Source: Rhizobium laguerreae
Lineage (GTDB): Bacteria; Pseudomonadota; Alphaproteobacteria; Rhizobiales; Rhizobiaceae
DNA: 64,000 bases
Assembly (NCBI RefSeq): GCF_002008165.1
Contig: NZ_MRDM01000002.1
Location: 558,001-622,000 of the forward strand
Direction of reading: 5' to 3'
Both the position numbers and the translations under genes were made by a program. Below, piece after piece: positions 8,541 through 18,093 of the stretch (positions are counted from its first letter, which is position 1; each line of letters starts with the position of its first letter). The notes below the pieces were generated by a model that was not told the origin of the DNA, did not search any database, and saw only the letters and a list, made by a program, of their open reading frames with translations.

Positions 8541-10718
8541 ATGTCCGGCGTAGCTCGTGATCAGGATGTGGACATCGACCTCGGCCAGTTGGTCCGTGCG
8601 GTCTGGGCGCGCCGTCTGCGGATTTTGGCAATCACCCTCGTGGGGGCGGGCGTCGCCTTTGCCGGCGCCAAAATCATGTCGCCGCAATATCGCAGCGAAA
8701 CACGCATCCTCATCGAACCCCGTGCGCCGGCTTTCGCCAGCACGCAGCAGGCCAATGACGCCAGCGCCGGCCCGCTGATGGATGAACTGAACATCGCCAG
8801 CCAGGTGCAGCTTCTGCAATCGGCCGATCTCCTCAAGAAGGTCATCAACGATCTGAAGCTTTATAACCTGCCGGAATTCGACGATGCCGCCAGCGGCTCG
8901 GCCATGAGCAGTATCCTGGTGAAGCTGCACCTGAAGAAGAACCCACTGGAAAATCCGCCGGAAGAGCGTGTCATCGACGCCTTCGTCGAACGCCTGCAGG
9001 TCTATCAGGTGCCGGGTTCACGCGTCATCGGCATCACTTTCACCTCCAAGGATCCGAAGCTCGCCGCCGCCATCCCGAATGCCATGGCGAATGTCTATCT
9101 TTCGACCCAGAGCGGCGCCAAGCTCGATTCCAATTCCGAGGCGACCCGCTGGCTGGAGCCGGAGATCGAAGGTCTGCGCCAGAAGGTCAGCGAAGCCGAG
9201 AGGAAGGTCGCCGAATACCGCACGTCGCACGGGCTGCTGCAGACGAACGGCACGACCACTTTTCCGGCCCAGCAATTGAACGATATCTCCGCCGAGCTGA
9301 CCCGCGTGCGGGGCGACAAGGCCAATGCCGAGGCGAGGGCGCAGGCGGTGCGCAATGCACTGTCTTCGGGCGAAGCCTCCGATACGCTGCCCGACATCAT
9401 GTCCTCCCAGGCGATACAGCGGCTGAAGGGGACGGAATCCGGCCTGCAGTCGCAGATCTCCGATCTGCAGACTAGCCTTCTCAATAATCATCCGCGGCTG
9501 AAAAGCCTGCGCGCCCAGCTCTCCGATATCCGCAGCCAGATTCGCCAGGAGACGCAGAAGATCCTGGCGAGCATCGAGAACGAGTCGAAGGTTGCGGATC
9601 TGAGGGCGAGCGAGCTCGAGCGCCAGTCGGACACGGTCCAGGCCAACAGCGCCCGCGCCGGTGAGGACGAGGTCGGTCTCAATGCGCTAGAGCGCGAGGC
9701 GAACGCCCAGCGCCAACTGCTCGAAACCTACCTGGTGCGCTACCGCGAGGCCGCCTCCCGCGCCGACAGCAATTCGAGCCCGGCTGATGCCCGGATCGTT
9801 TCGAGGGCCGTCGAGCCGGTCGATCCTTATTTCCCGAAGGTGGTGCCGATCGTCGTCGTCGCTGCCGTCGCGACGCTGATCATGAGCGCCATCGTCATCA
9901 TGCTGGCCGAGCTCTTCAGCGGCCGGGCTCTCCGCCCGACAGATGCCTCCCCGGAAACAATTGAGGCAGAAGCAGTCGTCGAGGAGAAACATGTGCCGCA
10001 GGCCGCTCCGATCGCCGCCGCCGGAAAACCCGTTCAGCCGAGCATGCTCGCCGTCGTCGCGGACGAGGAGGGTACGATCGAGGACGTGAAGGCTGCCGAG
10101 GATGTGCCAGAGGACGAGCCGGAGGATGACAATGAATTCTCCGTCGCTTCAGTTGCTGACTATCTCACCGGCAGCCGCGCGCCGCTGGCAATCGCCATAT
10201 CGCCGACTGGTGAGAATGGCTCGGCGGCGACGGTTTCGCTGACCCGCATGCTCGCCGATGCCGGCCACCGCGTCATCCTGATCGATATGACCGGCTCCGG
10301 CTACCCCACGGAACTGATGGCCGAGGACCCGGCCGCCCTTGGCGTCACCGATCTGCTTTGCGGCGAGGCCGCCTTCGGCGACACGATCCACGGCGACCGC
10401 CTCTCCGATGCCCATCTCATTCCCCAGGGGCAGAGCGACGTGCGCCGCGCCATGCGCGGTGTCGATCGGCTGTCGTTGCTGCTCGATGCGCTCGCCGCCG
10501 CCTACGATCTCGTGGTGGTCGAATGCGGTTCGGCCGATGTTGCCGGCGTCTCGCGGCTGACGCGCAGCCGGGACGTCGAGATCATCCTCTCGCTGCCTGA
10601 GGTCGAGGAGACCATTTTCGTTGCTCTGATGACGGAATTCCAGGCTGCCGGCTATGAGCGCGTCGTGCTGATGTCGGGCGGCGAAGGGGCCGAGCAGGCA
10701 CTCGGCCGGGCCGCCTAG
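8541..10718 (+). CDS. Wzz/ExoP-type polysaccharide co-polymerase with degenerate kinase domain
   Basis: This 725-aa polysaccharide co-polymerase controls chain length and export. A short cytoplasmic start is followed by TM1 (about 30-52), a long periplasmic coiled-coil region with GNVR-type sequence, a proline-rich PVDPYFPK motif, TM2 (about 435-455) and an acidic linker. A C-terminal domain (from about 548) aligns with the BY-kinase fold. That domain has lost the catalytic signatures: the P-loop reads TGENGSAAT without the Walker A lysine, the A' motif reads ILIDMTGSG without the second Asp, and no C-terminal tyrosine cluster remains. ATG 8541 is chosen over TTG 8523 because GGAG precedes it. 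Confidence 0.88.
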   Translation: MSGVARDQDVDIDLGQLVRAVWARRLRILAITLVGAGVAFAGAKIMSPQYRSETRILIEPRAPAFASTQQANDASAGPLMDELNIASQVQLLQSADLLKKVINDLKLYNLPEFDDAASGSAMSSILVKLHLKKNPLENPPEERVIDAFVERLQVYQVPGSRVIGITFTSKDPKLAAAIPNAMANVYLSTQSGAKLDSNSEATRWLEPEIEGLRQKVSEAERKVAEYRTSHGLLQTNGTTTFPAQQLNDISAELTRVRGDKANAEARAQAVRNALSSGEASDTLPDIMSSQAIQRLKGTESGLQSQISDLQTSLLNNHPRLKSLRAQLSDIRSQIRQETQKILASIENESKVADLRASELERQSDTVQANSARAGEDEVGLNALEREANAQRQLLETYLVRYREAASRADSNSSPADARIVSRAVEPVDPYFPKVVPIVVVAAVATLIMSAIVIMLAELFSGRALRPTDASPETIEAEAVVEEKHVPQAAPIAAAGKPVQPSMLAVVADEEGTIEDVKAAEDVPEDEPEDDNEFSVASVADYLTGSRAPLAIAISPTGENGSAATVSLTRMLADAGHRVILIDMTGSGYPTELMAEDPAALGVTDLLCGEAAFGDTIHGDRLSDAHLIPQGQSDVRRAMRGVDRLSLLLDALAAAYDLVVVECGSADVAGVSRLTRSRDVEIILSLPEVEETIFVALMTEFQAAGYERVVLMSGGEGAEQALGRAA

Positions 10719-10729
10719 TTTTTTGACGA

Positions 10730-11971
10730 TCAGCCGATCCGTGCCCGGATGCCCTGGGCGAATTTATAGAGCTTCGGGCGCGCCTTGATGTGCGCCTTGC
10801 CGCGGGTGACGAGCCGGTGTGCGGCGCCGGCGACGACGCCGAACGGCGATACCGGCAGCACCACGTCGTAATGCGCGGTCTCGACCGGCGCCCAGGAACG
10901 CTTGTAGGTCTGGTCGCCGAGGCCGAAATCGAACAGCGCTACACCCTTGCCATGCAATCCCGAGATGGTCTGCCAATAGAGGAATTCGCCGGGGCTCGTA
11001 TCCGGCACGAGTTCTTCATCGATCGCGCCGAACTGGCAGATGATATGGTCGCCCTTGCGCGAAATCCCTGAAATCGCGGCGATCTTACCCTCATGCTCGC
11101 CCTTGAGCCGGAGCATATGCATCTGCAGCCCGAAGTACTGCCTGGTGTCGTCCTGCTTGTCGATGAGACCGTGCAGGAAGGTCTGCGTTTCCCTGTCGGC
11201 AAAGACGTCGGGCAGGCCGAGGCTGGCGAAGCGGGCGCTTTTCAGGCGGAAGAAGATATCGAGCAGGCCGTGCTGTTCTGCCGATGTCTCGGGAATGACG
11301 TATTCGAAGCCGCCGGCCGCCTCGAAACGCTTCGACTGAACACGGAATTTCTTGCGCCGGTTCTTGGCGTTGAGCTGCTTCAGCGTGTCCTCGAAAGCGG
11401 GAAGGAACGGCAGCTGATAGGCGTGATTCTGGTTCTGCACCATCGGCAGCCCGGCGAGCGGGCTCTCTCGCCCTCGCCATTCCAGCGGAATGTTCTGCAG
11501 CAGCAGCAGATCGGCGCGGCCCTTCAGCGCATGCCGGAGCCGACCGGCGAACTCATGGGGGTCGATGGTCCTGCCGGCTTCGGCAAAGCTCTCTGCGAAT
11601 AGGCCGGTATTGATATTGCTGTGATCGGCGGCAATGAATCTCGCCGTCCTGAGCCCGCGGGACTTGACGATCTCGACCGGCAGAATGAAGACGGTCTGAC
11701 CCGCATGAGTGGCTTTGAGGATCGCAAGCGGCCGCTGGAAGGCGCTCACCCAGGCGGCGCACCAGTCGTAGCTCTGATGCAGGGACTGGAGGTTGTCGCG
11801 CTCCAGCGCCCGCCAGTCATCCTCCAGCGGCTGCATCGCGTCAAAGACTTCGATGTCGAGTTGGGCCATGGCGAGTTTCATGCTCAGCTGGCGCAGGCGC
11901 GAAATGGCCGTATCGGCCAGCGCCACGTCGTCGGACGGCTGTTCATGGACATCGAGCTGTTGCGTCTGCAC
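10730..11971 (-). CDS. CelD/BcsL-like GNAT acetyltransferase of polysaccharide locus
   Basis: This 413-aa protein belongs to the CelD/BcsL family of GNAT-fold acyltransferases. It shows LEDDWRALERDNLQSLHQSY near the start, the LNAKNRRKKFRVQSKRFE basic helix, and a second GNAT half around GEFLYWQTISGLHGKGVALFDFG and TYKRSWAP. Family members sit in cellulose and exopolysaccharide loci and are thought to acylate sugars or act like FemAB transferases. The frame starts with GTG at 11971, supported by GGAG six bases upstream. It converges on the chain-length gene with an 11-bp gap. Confidence 0.8.
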   Translation of the reverse strand: MQTQQLDVHEQPSDDVALADTAISRLRQLSMKLAMAQLDIEVFDAMQPLEDDWRALERDNLQSLHQSYDWCAAWVSAFQRPLAILKATHAGQTVFILPVEIVKSRGLRTARFIAADHSNINTGLFAESFAEAGRTIDPHEFAGRLRHALKGRADLLLLQNIPLEWRGRESPLAGLPMVQNQNHAYQLPFLPAFEDTLKQLNAKNRRKKFRVQSKRFEAAGGFEYVIPETSAEQHGLLDIFFRLKSARFASLGLPDVFADRETQTFLHGLIDKQDDTRQYFGLQMHMLRLKGEHEGKIAAISGISRKGDHIICQFGAIDEELVPDTSPGEFLYWQTISGLHGKGVALFDFGLGDQTYKRSWAPVETAHYDVVLPVSPFGVVAGAAHRLVTRGKAHIKARPKLYKFAQGIRARIG

Positions 11972-12089
11972 GGTTTTCTCCGGTCAAGAATGCTGAACGG
12001 GAAGGTAGGTATGCCAGCCGTATATTTGGTTTAACCGCAGGCGATGGGTGAGGTTTTCCGCAGATCACGGTTATTCGGCCGTTAATGGC

Positions 12090-12195
12090 TAAAGCATGTC
12101 GCGCAAAAGTGTGCCGCGGTTTTGCGACAACGACATGCGTAAAAACAAAGACCTAAAGCGCGACAAGCGAATCTGAAAGACCGCGACGCGCTTTA
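12090..12195. repeat. RIME-type rhizobial intergenic mosaic element (two palindromes)
   Basis: Two large palindromes lie side by side. GCATGTCG (12094-12101) pairs with CGACATGC (12131-12138), with inner CGCAAAA/TTTTGCG pairing. TAAAGCGCG (12154-12162) pairs with CGCGCTTTA (12187-12195). Length and architecture fit the RIME family of intergenic elements known from Rhizobium. Its right end supplies the TAA stop of the DUF2842 gene. A partial second copy lies at 30946-30994. The element is non-coding; the hairpins may affect mRNA ends. Confidence 0.75.
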
Positions 12196-12402
12196 GCGCT
12201 GCGGCGGTCCGGCCATCCATTTGATGATCACCATCGCCGGCAATACCCAGAGCAAGCCGGTGAGCAGGAAATAGAGCAGGTGTCCCCACCAGGGTGCGTT
12301 GCCGAGCGTTGCCACCGCGATCGTGTTCGCCACCAGCGCATAGACGACTACGAGCACGATGATGAGGATAGTGCCGATGAATTTGCGAAGGCGGACGGGC
12401 AT
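12193..12402 (-). CDS. DUF2842 small membrane protein
   Basis: This is a 69-aa protein with two transmembrane helices (about residues 8-30 and 40-62) joined by a short [11 protein letters not shown] loop, a pattern I recognise from the DUF2842 family of alphaproteobacteria. Function is unknown. It is divergent from the heme A synthase gene, with 116 bp between starts, an arrangement that may be conserved. The stop codon lies in the end of the RIME element. Confidence 0.8.
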   Translation of the reverse strand: MPVRLRKFIGTILIIVLVVVYALVANTIAVATLGNAPWWGHLLYFLLTGLLWVLPAMVIIKWMAGPPQR

Positions 12403-12518
12403 CGGCTATCTCTTGCAATGGACGGGTTGAACCTGGCGCGACGGCATGCCGCAAAGGTTCGGGGCTTGTTTTGCATGAGCCGGTGGGGCAAATCAACTGC
12501 CGGATAGAAGGAGACATC

Positions 12519-13622
12519 ATGGCCGTTGCAAACCCGACCACGGAACAGGCGATCCTGAGCGAAATGCGCAAGCAGAATCGCGACCGCCGCGCCTTGCGCT
12601 TCTGGCTCGGCTTCGTGCTTTTGGCGCTCTTCTGTCTCGTGCTCGTCGGCGGCGCCACGCGGCTGACCAATTCCGGCCTGTCGATCACAGAGTGGAAGCC
12701 GATCCACGGCGTCATCCCACCGCTGTCGGCCGCCGAATGGGAGGAGGAATTCCGCCTCTACCAGCGCATTCCCGAATTTCAGCAGCTGAACAGTTCCATG
12801 ACCGTCGATGAGTTCAAAGGCATCTTCTGGTGGGAATGGGCGCACCGGCTGATCGCGCGTGCCATCGGCGTGATCTTCGCGCTGCCGCTCATCTATTTCT
12901 GGCTGACGGGGCGTATCGAGAAGCGTCTGCGCTGGCCGCTCGTCGGCATCCTGGCGCTCGGCGGCCTGCAGGGGTTTATCGGTTGGTGGATGGTGTCCTC
13001 GGGCCTTTCCGTCCGAACCGACGTCAGCCAGTACAGGCTGGCGACGCATCTCGTCATGGCCTGCCTGATCTTTGCCGGCTGCATGTGGATCATGCGCGGT
13101 CTCTCCAGGCATTCCGACGATCCGGCGCCGACAAGAAGCTCGCGCGGTTTTGCCGCCGCGATCGCCATTTTCTCACTGTTCCAGATCTATCTCGGAGCGC
13201 TGGTGGCAGGGCTCGACGCCGGTTTTTCCTACAATACCTGGCCGCTGATGGACGGCGCCGTCATCCCTTCCGATCTGCTGATCCAGCAGCCCTTCTGGAT
13301 CAATGCCTTCGAGAACCCGAAGACGGTGCAGTTCATTCATCGGATCGGCGCCTATACGCTCTTCGCATTGACGCTGATCAACATGGTGATCGCCCTTCGC
13401 GCAGCGCCTTGGACCACCCATGCACGTCGCGCGATCCTGCTTTTCGTGCTTGTGACGCTGCAGGCAGCGATCGGCATAGCGACGCTGCTGATGCAGGTGC
13501 CGCTTCACTGGGGCCTGCTGCATCAGGCCGGCGCGCTTGTCGTTTTCGGCTTCGCCGTCGCCAACTGGCGCGGCTTTTACGGCGAATATCCGCACGGGAC
13601 GATGATCGCCGAACGCGACTGA
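12519..13622 (+). CDS. ctaA: Heme A synthase (COX15/CtaA)
   Basis: This is a 367-aa inner-membrane enzyme that oxidises the C8 methyl of heme O to the formyl of heme A for aa3-type cytochrome oxidase. It has eight predicted membrane spans in two pseudo-repeats. The heme-ligand histidine motifs are present: [39 protein letters not shown] and [14 protein letters not shown]. The [20 protein letters not shown] signature of the alphaproteobacterial COX15 class is clear. The start at 12519 follows AAGGAGA; an upstream GTG extension is unlikely. Confidence 0.96.
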   Translation: MAVANPTTEQAILSEMRKQNRDRRALRFWLGFVLLALFCLVLVGGATRLTNSGLSITEWKPIHGVIPPLSAAEWEEEFRLYQRIPEFQQLNSSMTVDEFKGIFWWEWAHRLIARAIGVIFALPLIYFWLTGRIEKRLRWPLVGILALGGLQGFIGWWMVSSGLSVRTDVSQYRLATHLVMACLIFAGCMWIMRGLSRHSDDPAPTRSSRGFAAAIAIFSLFQIYLGALVAGLDAGFSYNTWPLMDGAVIPSDLLIQQPFWINAFENPKTVQFIHRIGAYTLFALTLINMVIALRAAPWTTHARRAILLFVLVTLQAAIGIATLLMQVPLHWGLLHQAGALVVFGFAVANWRGFYGEYPHGTMIAERD

Positions 13623-13647
13623 AGCGAGCGGCCTTCCGCCGGCGGTT

Positions 13648-14439
13648 CTAGCGCAGTACGCCGTCGAGCAGCGGCATGCCGATGATTGCGGCGGCGGCGA
13701 TCAGGACATAGCAGGCGATGCGGAAGGTCCGTTCCTCGGCAAGCCCGAACAGTTTCGAGCCGCCGTAGAGCCCGACCACATAACTCGGCAGGATGACGAC
13801 GGTGAGCGCAAAGACGGCAGGCACGAACAGTCCGCCGATATAATAGCTGATGGCGCTGAAGACGGACGAGATCGAGAAATAGAGCACGACATTCGCCCTG
13901 ACGCGGGTGAAGTCGCTCTTGCCGCCGAGCCAGTAGGCGACGACCGGCGGCCCGCCGAGCTGCGCAGCGCCGCTGAAAAGGCCGGCAATTAGACCGACGC
14001 CGCTGCTGAGTGGCGCCGAAGGTGCGCCGTGGTAGCGCCATCCCGATACGAGAAGCGCGAGCAAGGAGATGGCGATGATCGTGATGCTCCAGCGCAGCAG
14101 CATCGGATCGAGCAGCGCCAGCATCGCGGTGCCGGCCGGCACGCCGAGCGCGGCACCCGCCGCCATGACGAAAACCTCGCGCCGGTTGGCGCCGCGCCAG
14201 GCCGGTGGGATCATCCCGAGTGTGGCAATGCCGTCGATGACGAGCAGGATCGGCGAGATCAGCTTCGGCCCGACGATCGCGCCGCCGAGCGGAATGAAGA
14301 TCAATGCGGCGCCGAAACCCGAAAAGCCGCGTGCAAGCCCAGCGATGAAGGCAAATGCCATCAGCGCATAGATGCCATGATCGGGCAAGGCTGCGGCAAA
14401 CCATGCGCCGACGCCAGCGATAAGCGCATCCAGCGTCAT
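13648..14439 (-). CDS. TSUP (TauE/SafE) family membrane transporter
   Basis: This is a membrane protein of about 263 aa with roughly eight hydrophobic segments. The family hallmark GFSGFGAALIFIPLGGAIVG lies early, with its counterpart LIAGLFSGAAQLGGPPVVAYW in the second half. TSUP proteins export sulfite, sulfoacetate or related anions; the substrate here is not predictable. The ATG at 14439 follows GGAG. A longer frame to 14565 exists but would add a hydrophilic leader without a ribosome site. It converges on ctaA. Confidence 0.85.
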   Translation of the reverse strand: MTLDALIAGVGAWFAAALPDHGIYALMAFAFIAGLARGFSGFGAALIFIPLGGAIVGPKLISPILLVIDGIATLGMIPPAWRGANRREVFVMAAGAALGVPAGTAMLALLDPMLLRWSITIIAISLLALLVSGWRYHGAPSAPLSSGVGLIAGLFSGAAQLGGPPVVAYWLGGKSDFTRVRANVVLYFSISSVFSAISYYIGGLFVPAVFALTVVILPSYVVGLYGGSKLFGLAEERTFRIACYVLIAAAAIIGMPLLDGVLR

Positions 14440-14621
14440 GACATCGGCTCCGTGATTCGGGATGGGCAAGGAGGAAGGATCCGGTTTCATAGCCCAATCG
14501 TCATCGATGATCGAGCGCGAAAGCGATGCTGCGGCCGCCGATGCAAGCGGCCGCGGAAAGATCATGATGAGTCATCGCTATAAGCTCAAACGGCATCGAC
14601 GCTGATGCCGTCGTCTGCGCC

Positions 14622-15554
14622 TTACGAGGCGAGCATCAGGTCCATGTTCTGGACGGCGGCGCCCGATGCGCCCTTGCCGAGATTGTCGAGCAGCGCCACC
14701 AAATTGATCTGCGAAGCGCCTGACGTTCCGAAGACGAAGAGCTTCATCGTGTCCTTGCCTTCGAGCTCGATGGCATTGACGCGGGGCAGGGCCTTGCTTT
14801 CGGCCAACGGCACGACACTGACGATATCCTGGCCGGCATAATGGGCGACGAGTGCGGCATGGATGCTCTCCATCGTCGTGCCCTCGGCGAGATGGTCGAG
14901 ATGCAGCGGCACCTGCACGATCATGCCCTGCGCGAACTTGCCGACGGACGGCGAGAAGATCGGCGCGCGGTCGAGCAGGCCGTGCACGGTCATCTCGGGC
15001 ACGTGTTTGTGGGTGAGCGGCAGGCCGTAGAGGAAATGCGGCGCGGTGATCGCATCCGGGTGATCCGGGTTTTCCATCTGCGCGATCATCTGCTTGCCGC
15101 CGCCGGTATAGCCGGAGACCGCATTGACCGTTACCGGATAGCCGTCCGGCAGAATGCCGGCGGCGCGCAGCGGCCGGATGAGGCCGATCGCTCCGGTGGG
15201 ATAGCAACCGGGATTGGCGACGAAACGGGCGGCTCTGATCCTGTCGGCCTGTGCGCTGTCCATTTCGGCAAAGCCGTAGGCCCAGCCGGGATTGACGCGG
15301 AAGGCGGTCGAGGTGTCGATGACGCGCACATTGTTGTTGGCCGAAACCATCTGAACCGCTTCCTTCGACGCATCGTCGGGCAGGCAGAGAATGGCGATGT
15401 CGGCGCCGTTCAGCATGTCCTCGCGCATGGCGGCGTTGCGCCGTTCGGCTTCGGGTATGGACAGAAGTTCGACATCGCGGCGGCCTGCCATGCGCGTGCG
15501 GATCTGCAGACCCGTCGTGCCGTGTTCGCCGTCGATGAAGATTTTCGGTGCCAT
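14622..15554 (-). CDS. argC: N-acetyl-gamma-glutamyl-phosphate reductase
   Basis: This is a 310-aa NADPH-dependent enzyme of arginine biosynthesis. It reduces N-acetylglutamyl phosphate to the semialdehyde. The N-terminal nucleotide-binding start is [17 protein letters not shown], and the catalytic cysteine lies in [12 protein letters not shown] (Cys117). The C-terminal half has [15 protein letters not shown]. The short length and this N-terminus fit the second class of ArgC (about 310 aa rather than 340). The agmatinase-like gene lies just upstream on the same strand (60 bp), so the two are probably cotranscribed. Confidence 0.95.
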   Translation of the reverse strand: MAPKIFIDGEHGTTGLQIRTRMAGRRDVELLSIPEAERRNAAMREDMLNGADIAILCLPDDASKEAVQMVSANNNVRVIDTSTAFRVNPGWAYGFAEMDSAQADRIRAARFVANPGCYPTGAIGLIRPLRAAGILPDGYPVTVNAVSGYTGGGKQMIAQMENPDHPDAITAPHFLYGLPLTHKHVPEMTVHGLLDRAPIFSPSVGKFAQGMIVQVPLHLDHLAEGTTMESIHAALVAHYAGQDIVSVVPLAESKALPRVNAIELEGKDTMKLFVFGTSGASQINLVALLDNLGKGASGAAVQNMDLMLAS

Positions 15555-15614
15555 GTTAAACCTGCGCTTTCAATGGGTTCTGAAGGTTTCCGGATTCAGT
15601 TTGAGGATGATAGG

Positions 15615-16577
15615 TCAGCCTTGTGACACGGCGATGGCGCGTCGCTCGGCATGAAGCCCCAGCATATACATCGCCACCGTTGCCCCCGCAATGGCGGTGA
15701 TATCGGCATGATCGTAGGGCGGCGATACCTCGACGACGTCGGCGCCGCGGATATCGAGCTGGTGCAGACGCTGCAGCACCGAGAGGATCTTGGCGCTCGA
15801 TGGTCCGCCTGAGACCGGCGTGCCGGTGCCCGGCGCAAAGGCCGGATCGAGGCAATCGATATCGAAGGTGAGATAGGCCGGCGCGCCGCGCGTATGGGAG
15901 ATGATCGCCGAGGCGATATCGCTGGCACTCATCTCTTCCACTTGATGACCGTAGAGAATATTGACGCCGCAATCCTCCGGCGCATGGGTGCGGATGCCGA
16001 TCTGAATGGAGCGGTCGGGATCGATAATGCCCTCGCGAGCGGCGCGTGCCACGAAAGAACCGTGGTCGATGCGGCGTTCCTCGTCGAACCAGGTATCCTG
16101 GTGCGCGTCGAACTGCACGAGCGCGAGAGGGCCATGTTTTGCCACATGGGCTTTCAGCAGCGGCCAGGTGACGTAATGATCGCCGCCGAGAGTCAACAGG
16201 AAGGCGCCGCTGTCGAGGATGACATTCGCCTGGCGTTCGATAGCGGCCGGCGTGTCCTGATGGTTGCCATAGTCGAGCAGGCAATCGCCGTAGTCGATCA
16301 CGGCCATTTCGGCGAAGAGATCGCGGTTGAAAGGATATTGCGCATCATTGTCGAAGATCGCCGATGCGCGCCGGATCGCCTGCGGCCCGAACCGCGTGCC
16401 CGGCCTGTTCGATGTCGCGGCATCGAAGGGGATGCCCCAGACGGCGACGTCGACGCCAGCGAGCTCCTTGGTGAAGCGGCGGCGCATGAAAGACAGCGCG
16501 CCGGCAAAGGTCGGATCGCTGGCAGCGGAGGTGAGGCTGGTCGCCGTGAAGGCGTGGTCAATCGATCTGTTCGCCAA
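15615..16577 (-). CDS. speB: Agmatinase / ureohydrolase family protein
   Basis: This 320-aa ureohydrolase hydrolyses a guanidino compound, probably agmatine to putrescine and urea. The binuclear manganese ligands are present in LTLGGDHYVTW, VQFDAHQDTW and LTFDIDCLDPAFAPGTGTP. PFDAATSNRPGTRFGPQAIR is the usual ureohydrolase N-terminal motif. The start chosen is TTG at 16577, which has a strong AAAGGAG eight bases upstream; the frame extends to 16742 but without such a site. Family members acting on other guanidino substrates look similar, so the substrate is likely but unproven. Confidence 0.88.
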   Translation of the reverse strand: MANRSIDHAFTATSLTSAASDPTFAGALSFMRRRFTKELAGVDVAVWGIPFDAATSNRPGTRFGPQAIRRASAIFDNDAQYPFNRDLFAEMAVIDYGDCLLDYGNHQDTPAAIERQANVILDSGAFLLTLGGDHYVTWPLLKAHVAKHGPLALVQFDAHQDTWFDEERRIDHGSFVARAAREGIIDPDRSIQIGIRTHAPEDCGVNILYGHQVEEMSASDIASAIISHTRGAPAYLTFDIDCLDPAFAPGTGTPVSGGPSSAKILSVLQRLHQLDIRGADVVEVSPPYDHADITAIAGATVAMYMLGLHAERRAIAVSQG

Positions 16578-16800
16578 ATCGTGCTCCTTTTTCGGTCGCA
16601 AAATCATAGTCGCGTTCGATACGGACGCTGCATTGCAGGATCGCCGTTCGACGCCAGAGCGTCGGGCGGCGGGTCTCTCGCGAAGGAATTGGCCGATCCG
16701 CCGCGCGCAGAAAGGCGTAGGCGAGGTGCGGACGGATTTCAAGCAATCGTTCGGACGACGGCCGCTCGTTATCGTCGAGCGACCGTTATTTGTCCGCTGC

Positions 16801-17988
16801 CTATCTGGCCGGCTCCCGCAGGCACCACAATCCAGCCAGCGTCGTCAGCGCGGTCGCTGAGACATAGCCCACGAGCGGCCAGGCACTGTCGCCGCCGAGC
16901 AGAATCACGAAGAAGGTTCCGGCAAAGCCGACGATGATGCTCTGGACGCAGAAATAGAGCGCGACCGCCGTTCCTGCCGTGTCGCCAAAGGCGTCGAGGG
17001 CGCCGTTGGCGGTGACCGCCGTCGCAACCACGATGCCGATCGCGATGATCCACATCGGCACGACGAAGCTGACGAGGGAAGGCTGCAGAAACAGCTGTCC
17101 AAAGGCAAGCAGCACGGCGCCGAGAAGCAGCATTGCCATGCCTCTGGCAAGGCTGCCTGCAATGCCCCAACGCATGACGAAACATTTGGCGAAACGCGCC
17201 GTCACGATCATCACCAGCGCCACCGTGGCAAAGGTGAAGCTGAAGGCGATGCCGGAAAAACCGGCTTTGTCGATCAGGATACGGGGTGCCGTCGAGAAGA
17301 AGACGAAGAAGGCGCCCATCGCCGTACTGAAGCCGCCCGTATAAACCCAGAAGGGAGGGCTTGTAAGGATCGGGCGGAGAGCGATCTTCGCGGTGACGGC
17401 AGGGCGGGTTTCGTGCCATCGCATGCCGGCGTTGTAAAGGGCGGCAACCGAAAGGAGGCCGATGACGAGGAAGATGGCGCGCCAGCCGAAGCGATCCGCG
17501 ATCAAGGCTCCGATGATCGGGCCGAGCGCGGGTACGAAGGAGAGGATGGAGCCGAGAAGACTATAGATCGTACTGCTTTCGGGACGCCCGGCGTAGACGT
17601 CACGCACTGTTGCGAAAGTTGCGACGAGGGTAGCCGACGCGCCGACTGCCTGCAGCAATCTCAAGACCACGAAGATCGGCGCCGACGAGGAGCCGGCAAG
17701 CAGGAAGGATGAAGCCGCAAAGAGTGCAGCACCTCCAAGCAGGACAGGCCGTCGTCCGACAATATCGGAAATTGGGCCGAAGACGATCTGGCCGACACCG
17801 AGCACGAGCATGTAGAGGCTGAGGGTCAGTTGGATGACCGCCGGCGAAGTGCCGAGCGCCTCCGGCATGACCGGCACGATCGGCAGATAGATATCCATGG
17901 CGAGCGAGGCCAGGATGTCGAAGGGTGCCATCAGCAGCAAGGCTGCCGGCAGGGAATAGGTCCATTGCTGGATTTTGGGATAAGACAT
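16801..17988 (-). CDS. CmlA/FloR-type MFS drug efflux pump (phenicol exporter homologue)
   Basis: This is a 395-aa major-facilitator transporter with 12 predicted spans. The N-terminus lines up with the integron chloramphenicol exporter CmlA: WTYSL, then APFDILASLAMDIYLP, EALGTS, IQLTLSLYMLVLGVGQIVFG, DIVGRRPVLLGG and VATFATVRDVYAGR. The match continues into the C-terminal half (NGALDAFG, AVALYFC). It therefore probably exports phenicols or related hydrophobic drugs; nothing shows that it is acquired. ATG 17988 fits the family start; an in-frame ATG at 18015 is possible. A 9-codon leader and a strong stem-loop lie upstream, suggesting ribosome-sensing control. Confidence 0.85.
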   Translation of the reverse strand: MSYPKIQQWTYSLPAALLLMAPFDILASLAMDIYLPIVPVMPEALGTSPAVIQLTLSLYMLVLGVGQIVFGPISDIVGRRPVLLGGAALFAASSFLLAGSSSAPIFVVLRLLQAVGASATLVATFATVRDVYAGRPESSTIYSLLGSILSFVPALGPIIGALIADRFGWRAIFLVIGLLSVAALYNAGMRWHETRPAVTAKIALRPILTSPPFWVYTGGFSTAMGAFFVFFSTAPRILIDKAGFSGIAFSFTFATVALVMIVTARFAKCFVMRWGIAGSLARGMAMLLLGAVLLAFGQLFLQPSLVSFVVPMWIIAIGIVVATAVTANGALDAFGDTAGTAVALYFCVQSIIVGFAGTFFVILLGGDSAWPLVGYVSATALTTLAGLWCLREPAR

Positions 17989-18063
17989 GGGAAGAACCCG
18001 CTCAAATGACTTCATTCGGCGGCGATCTGTCTCTTCATCAGTATCGGGATTGACCGGACAGAC

Positions 18064-18093
18064 GCCGCAACAACAGGGCAGAGTTGTTGCGGC
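18064..18093 (-). promoter_or_regulatory. Attenuator-like stem-loop in leader of CmlA-type gene
   Basis: GCCGCAACAAC and GTTGTTGCGGC form an 11-bp perfect stem with an 8-base loop. In minus-strand mRNA the first arm begins on the base right after the leader stop codon. There is no U tract, so a translational rather than terminator role fits. The distal arm plus three bases (GCGGCGUCU) can also pair, with one bulge, with AGAUCGCCGC just before the ATG at 18015, offering an alternative fold. The mechanism is inferred by analogy with inducible cat and cmlA leaders. Confidence 0.7.
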
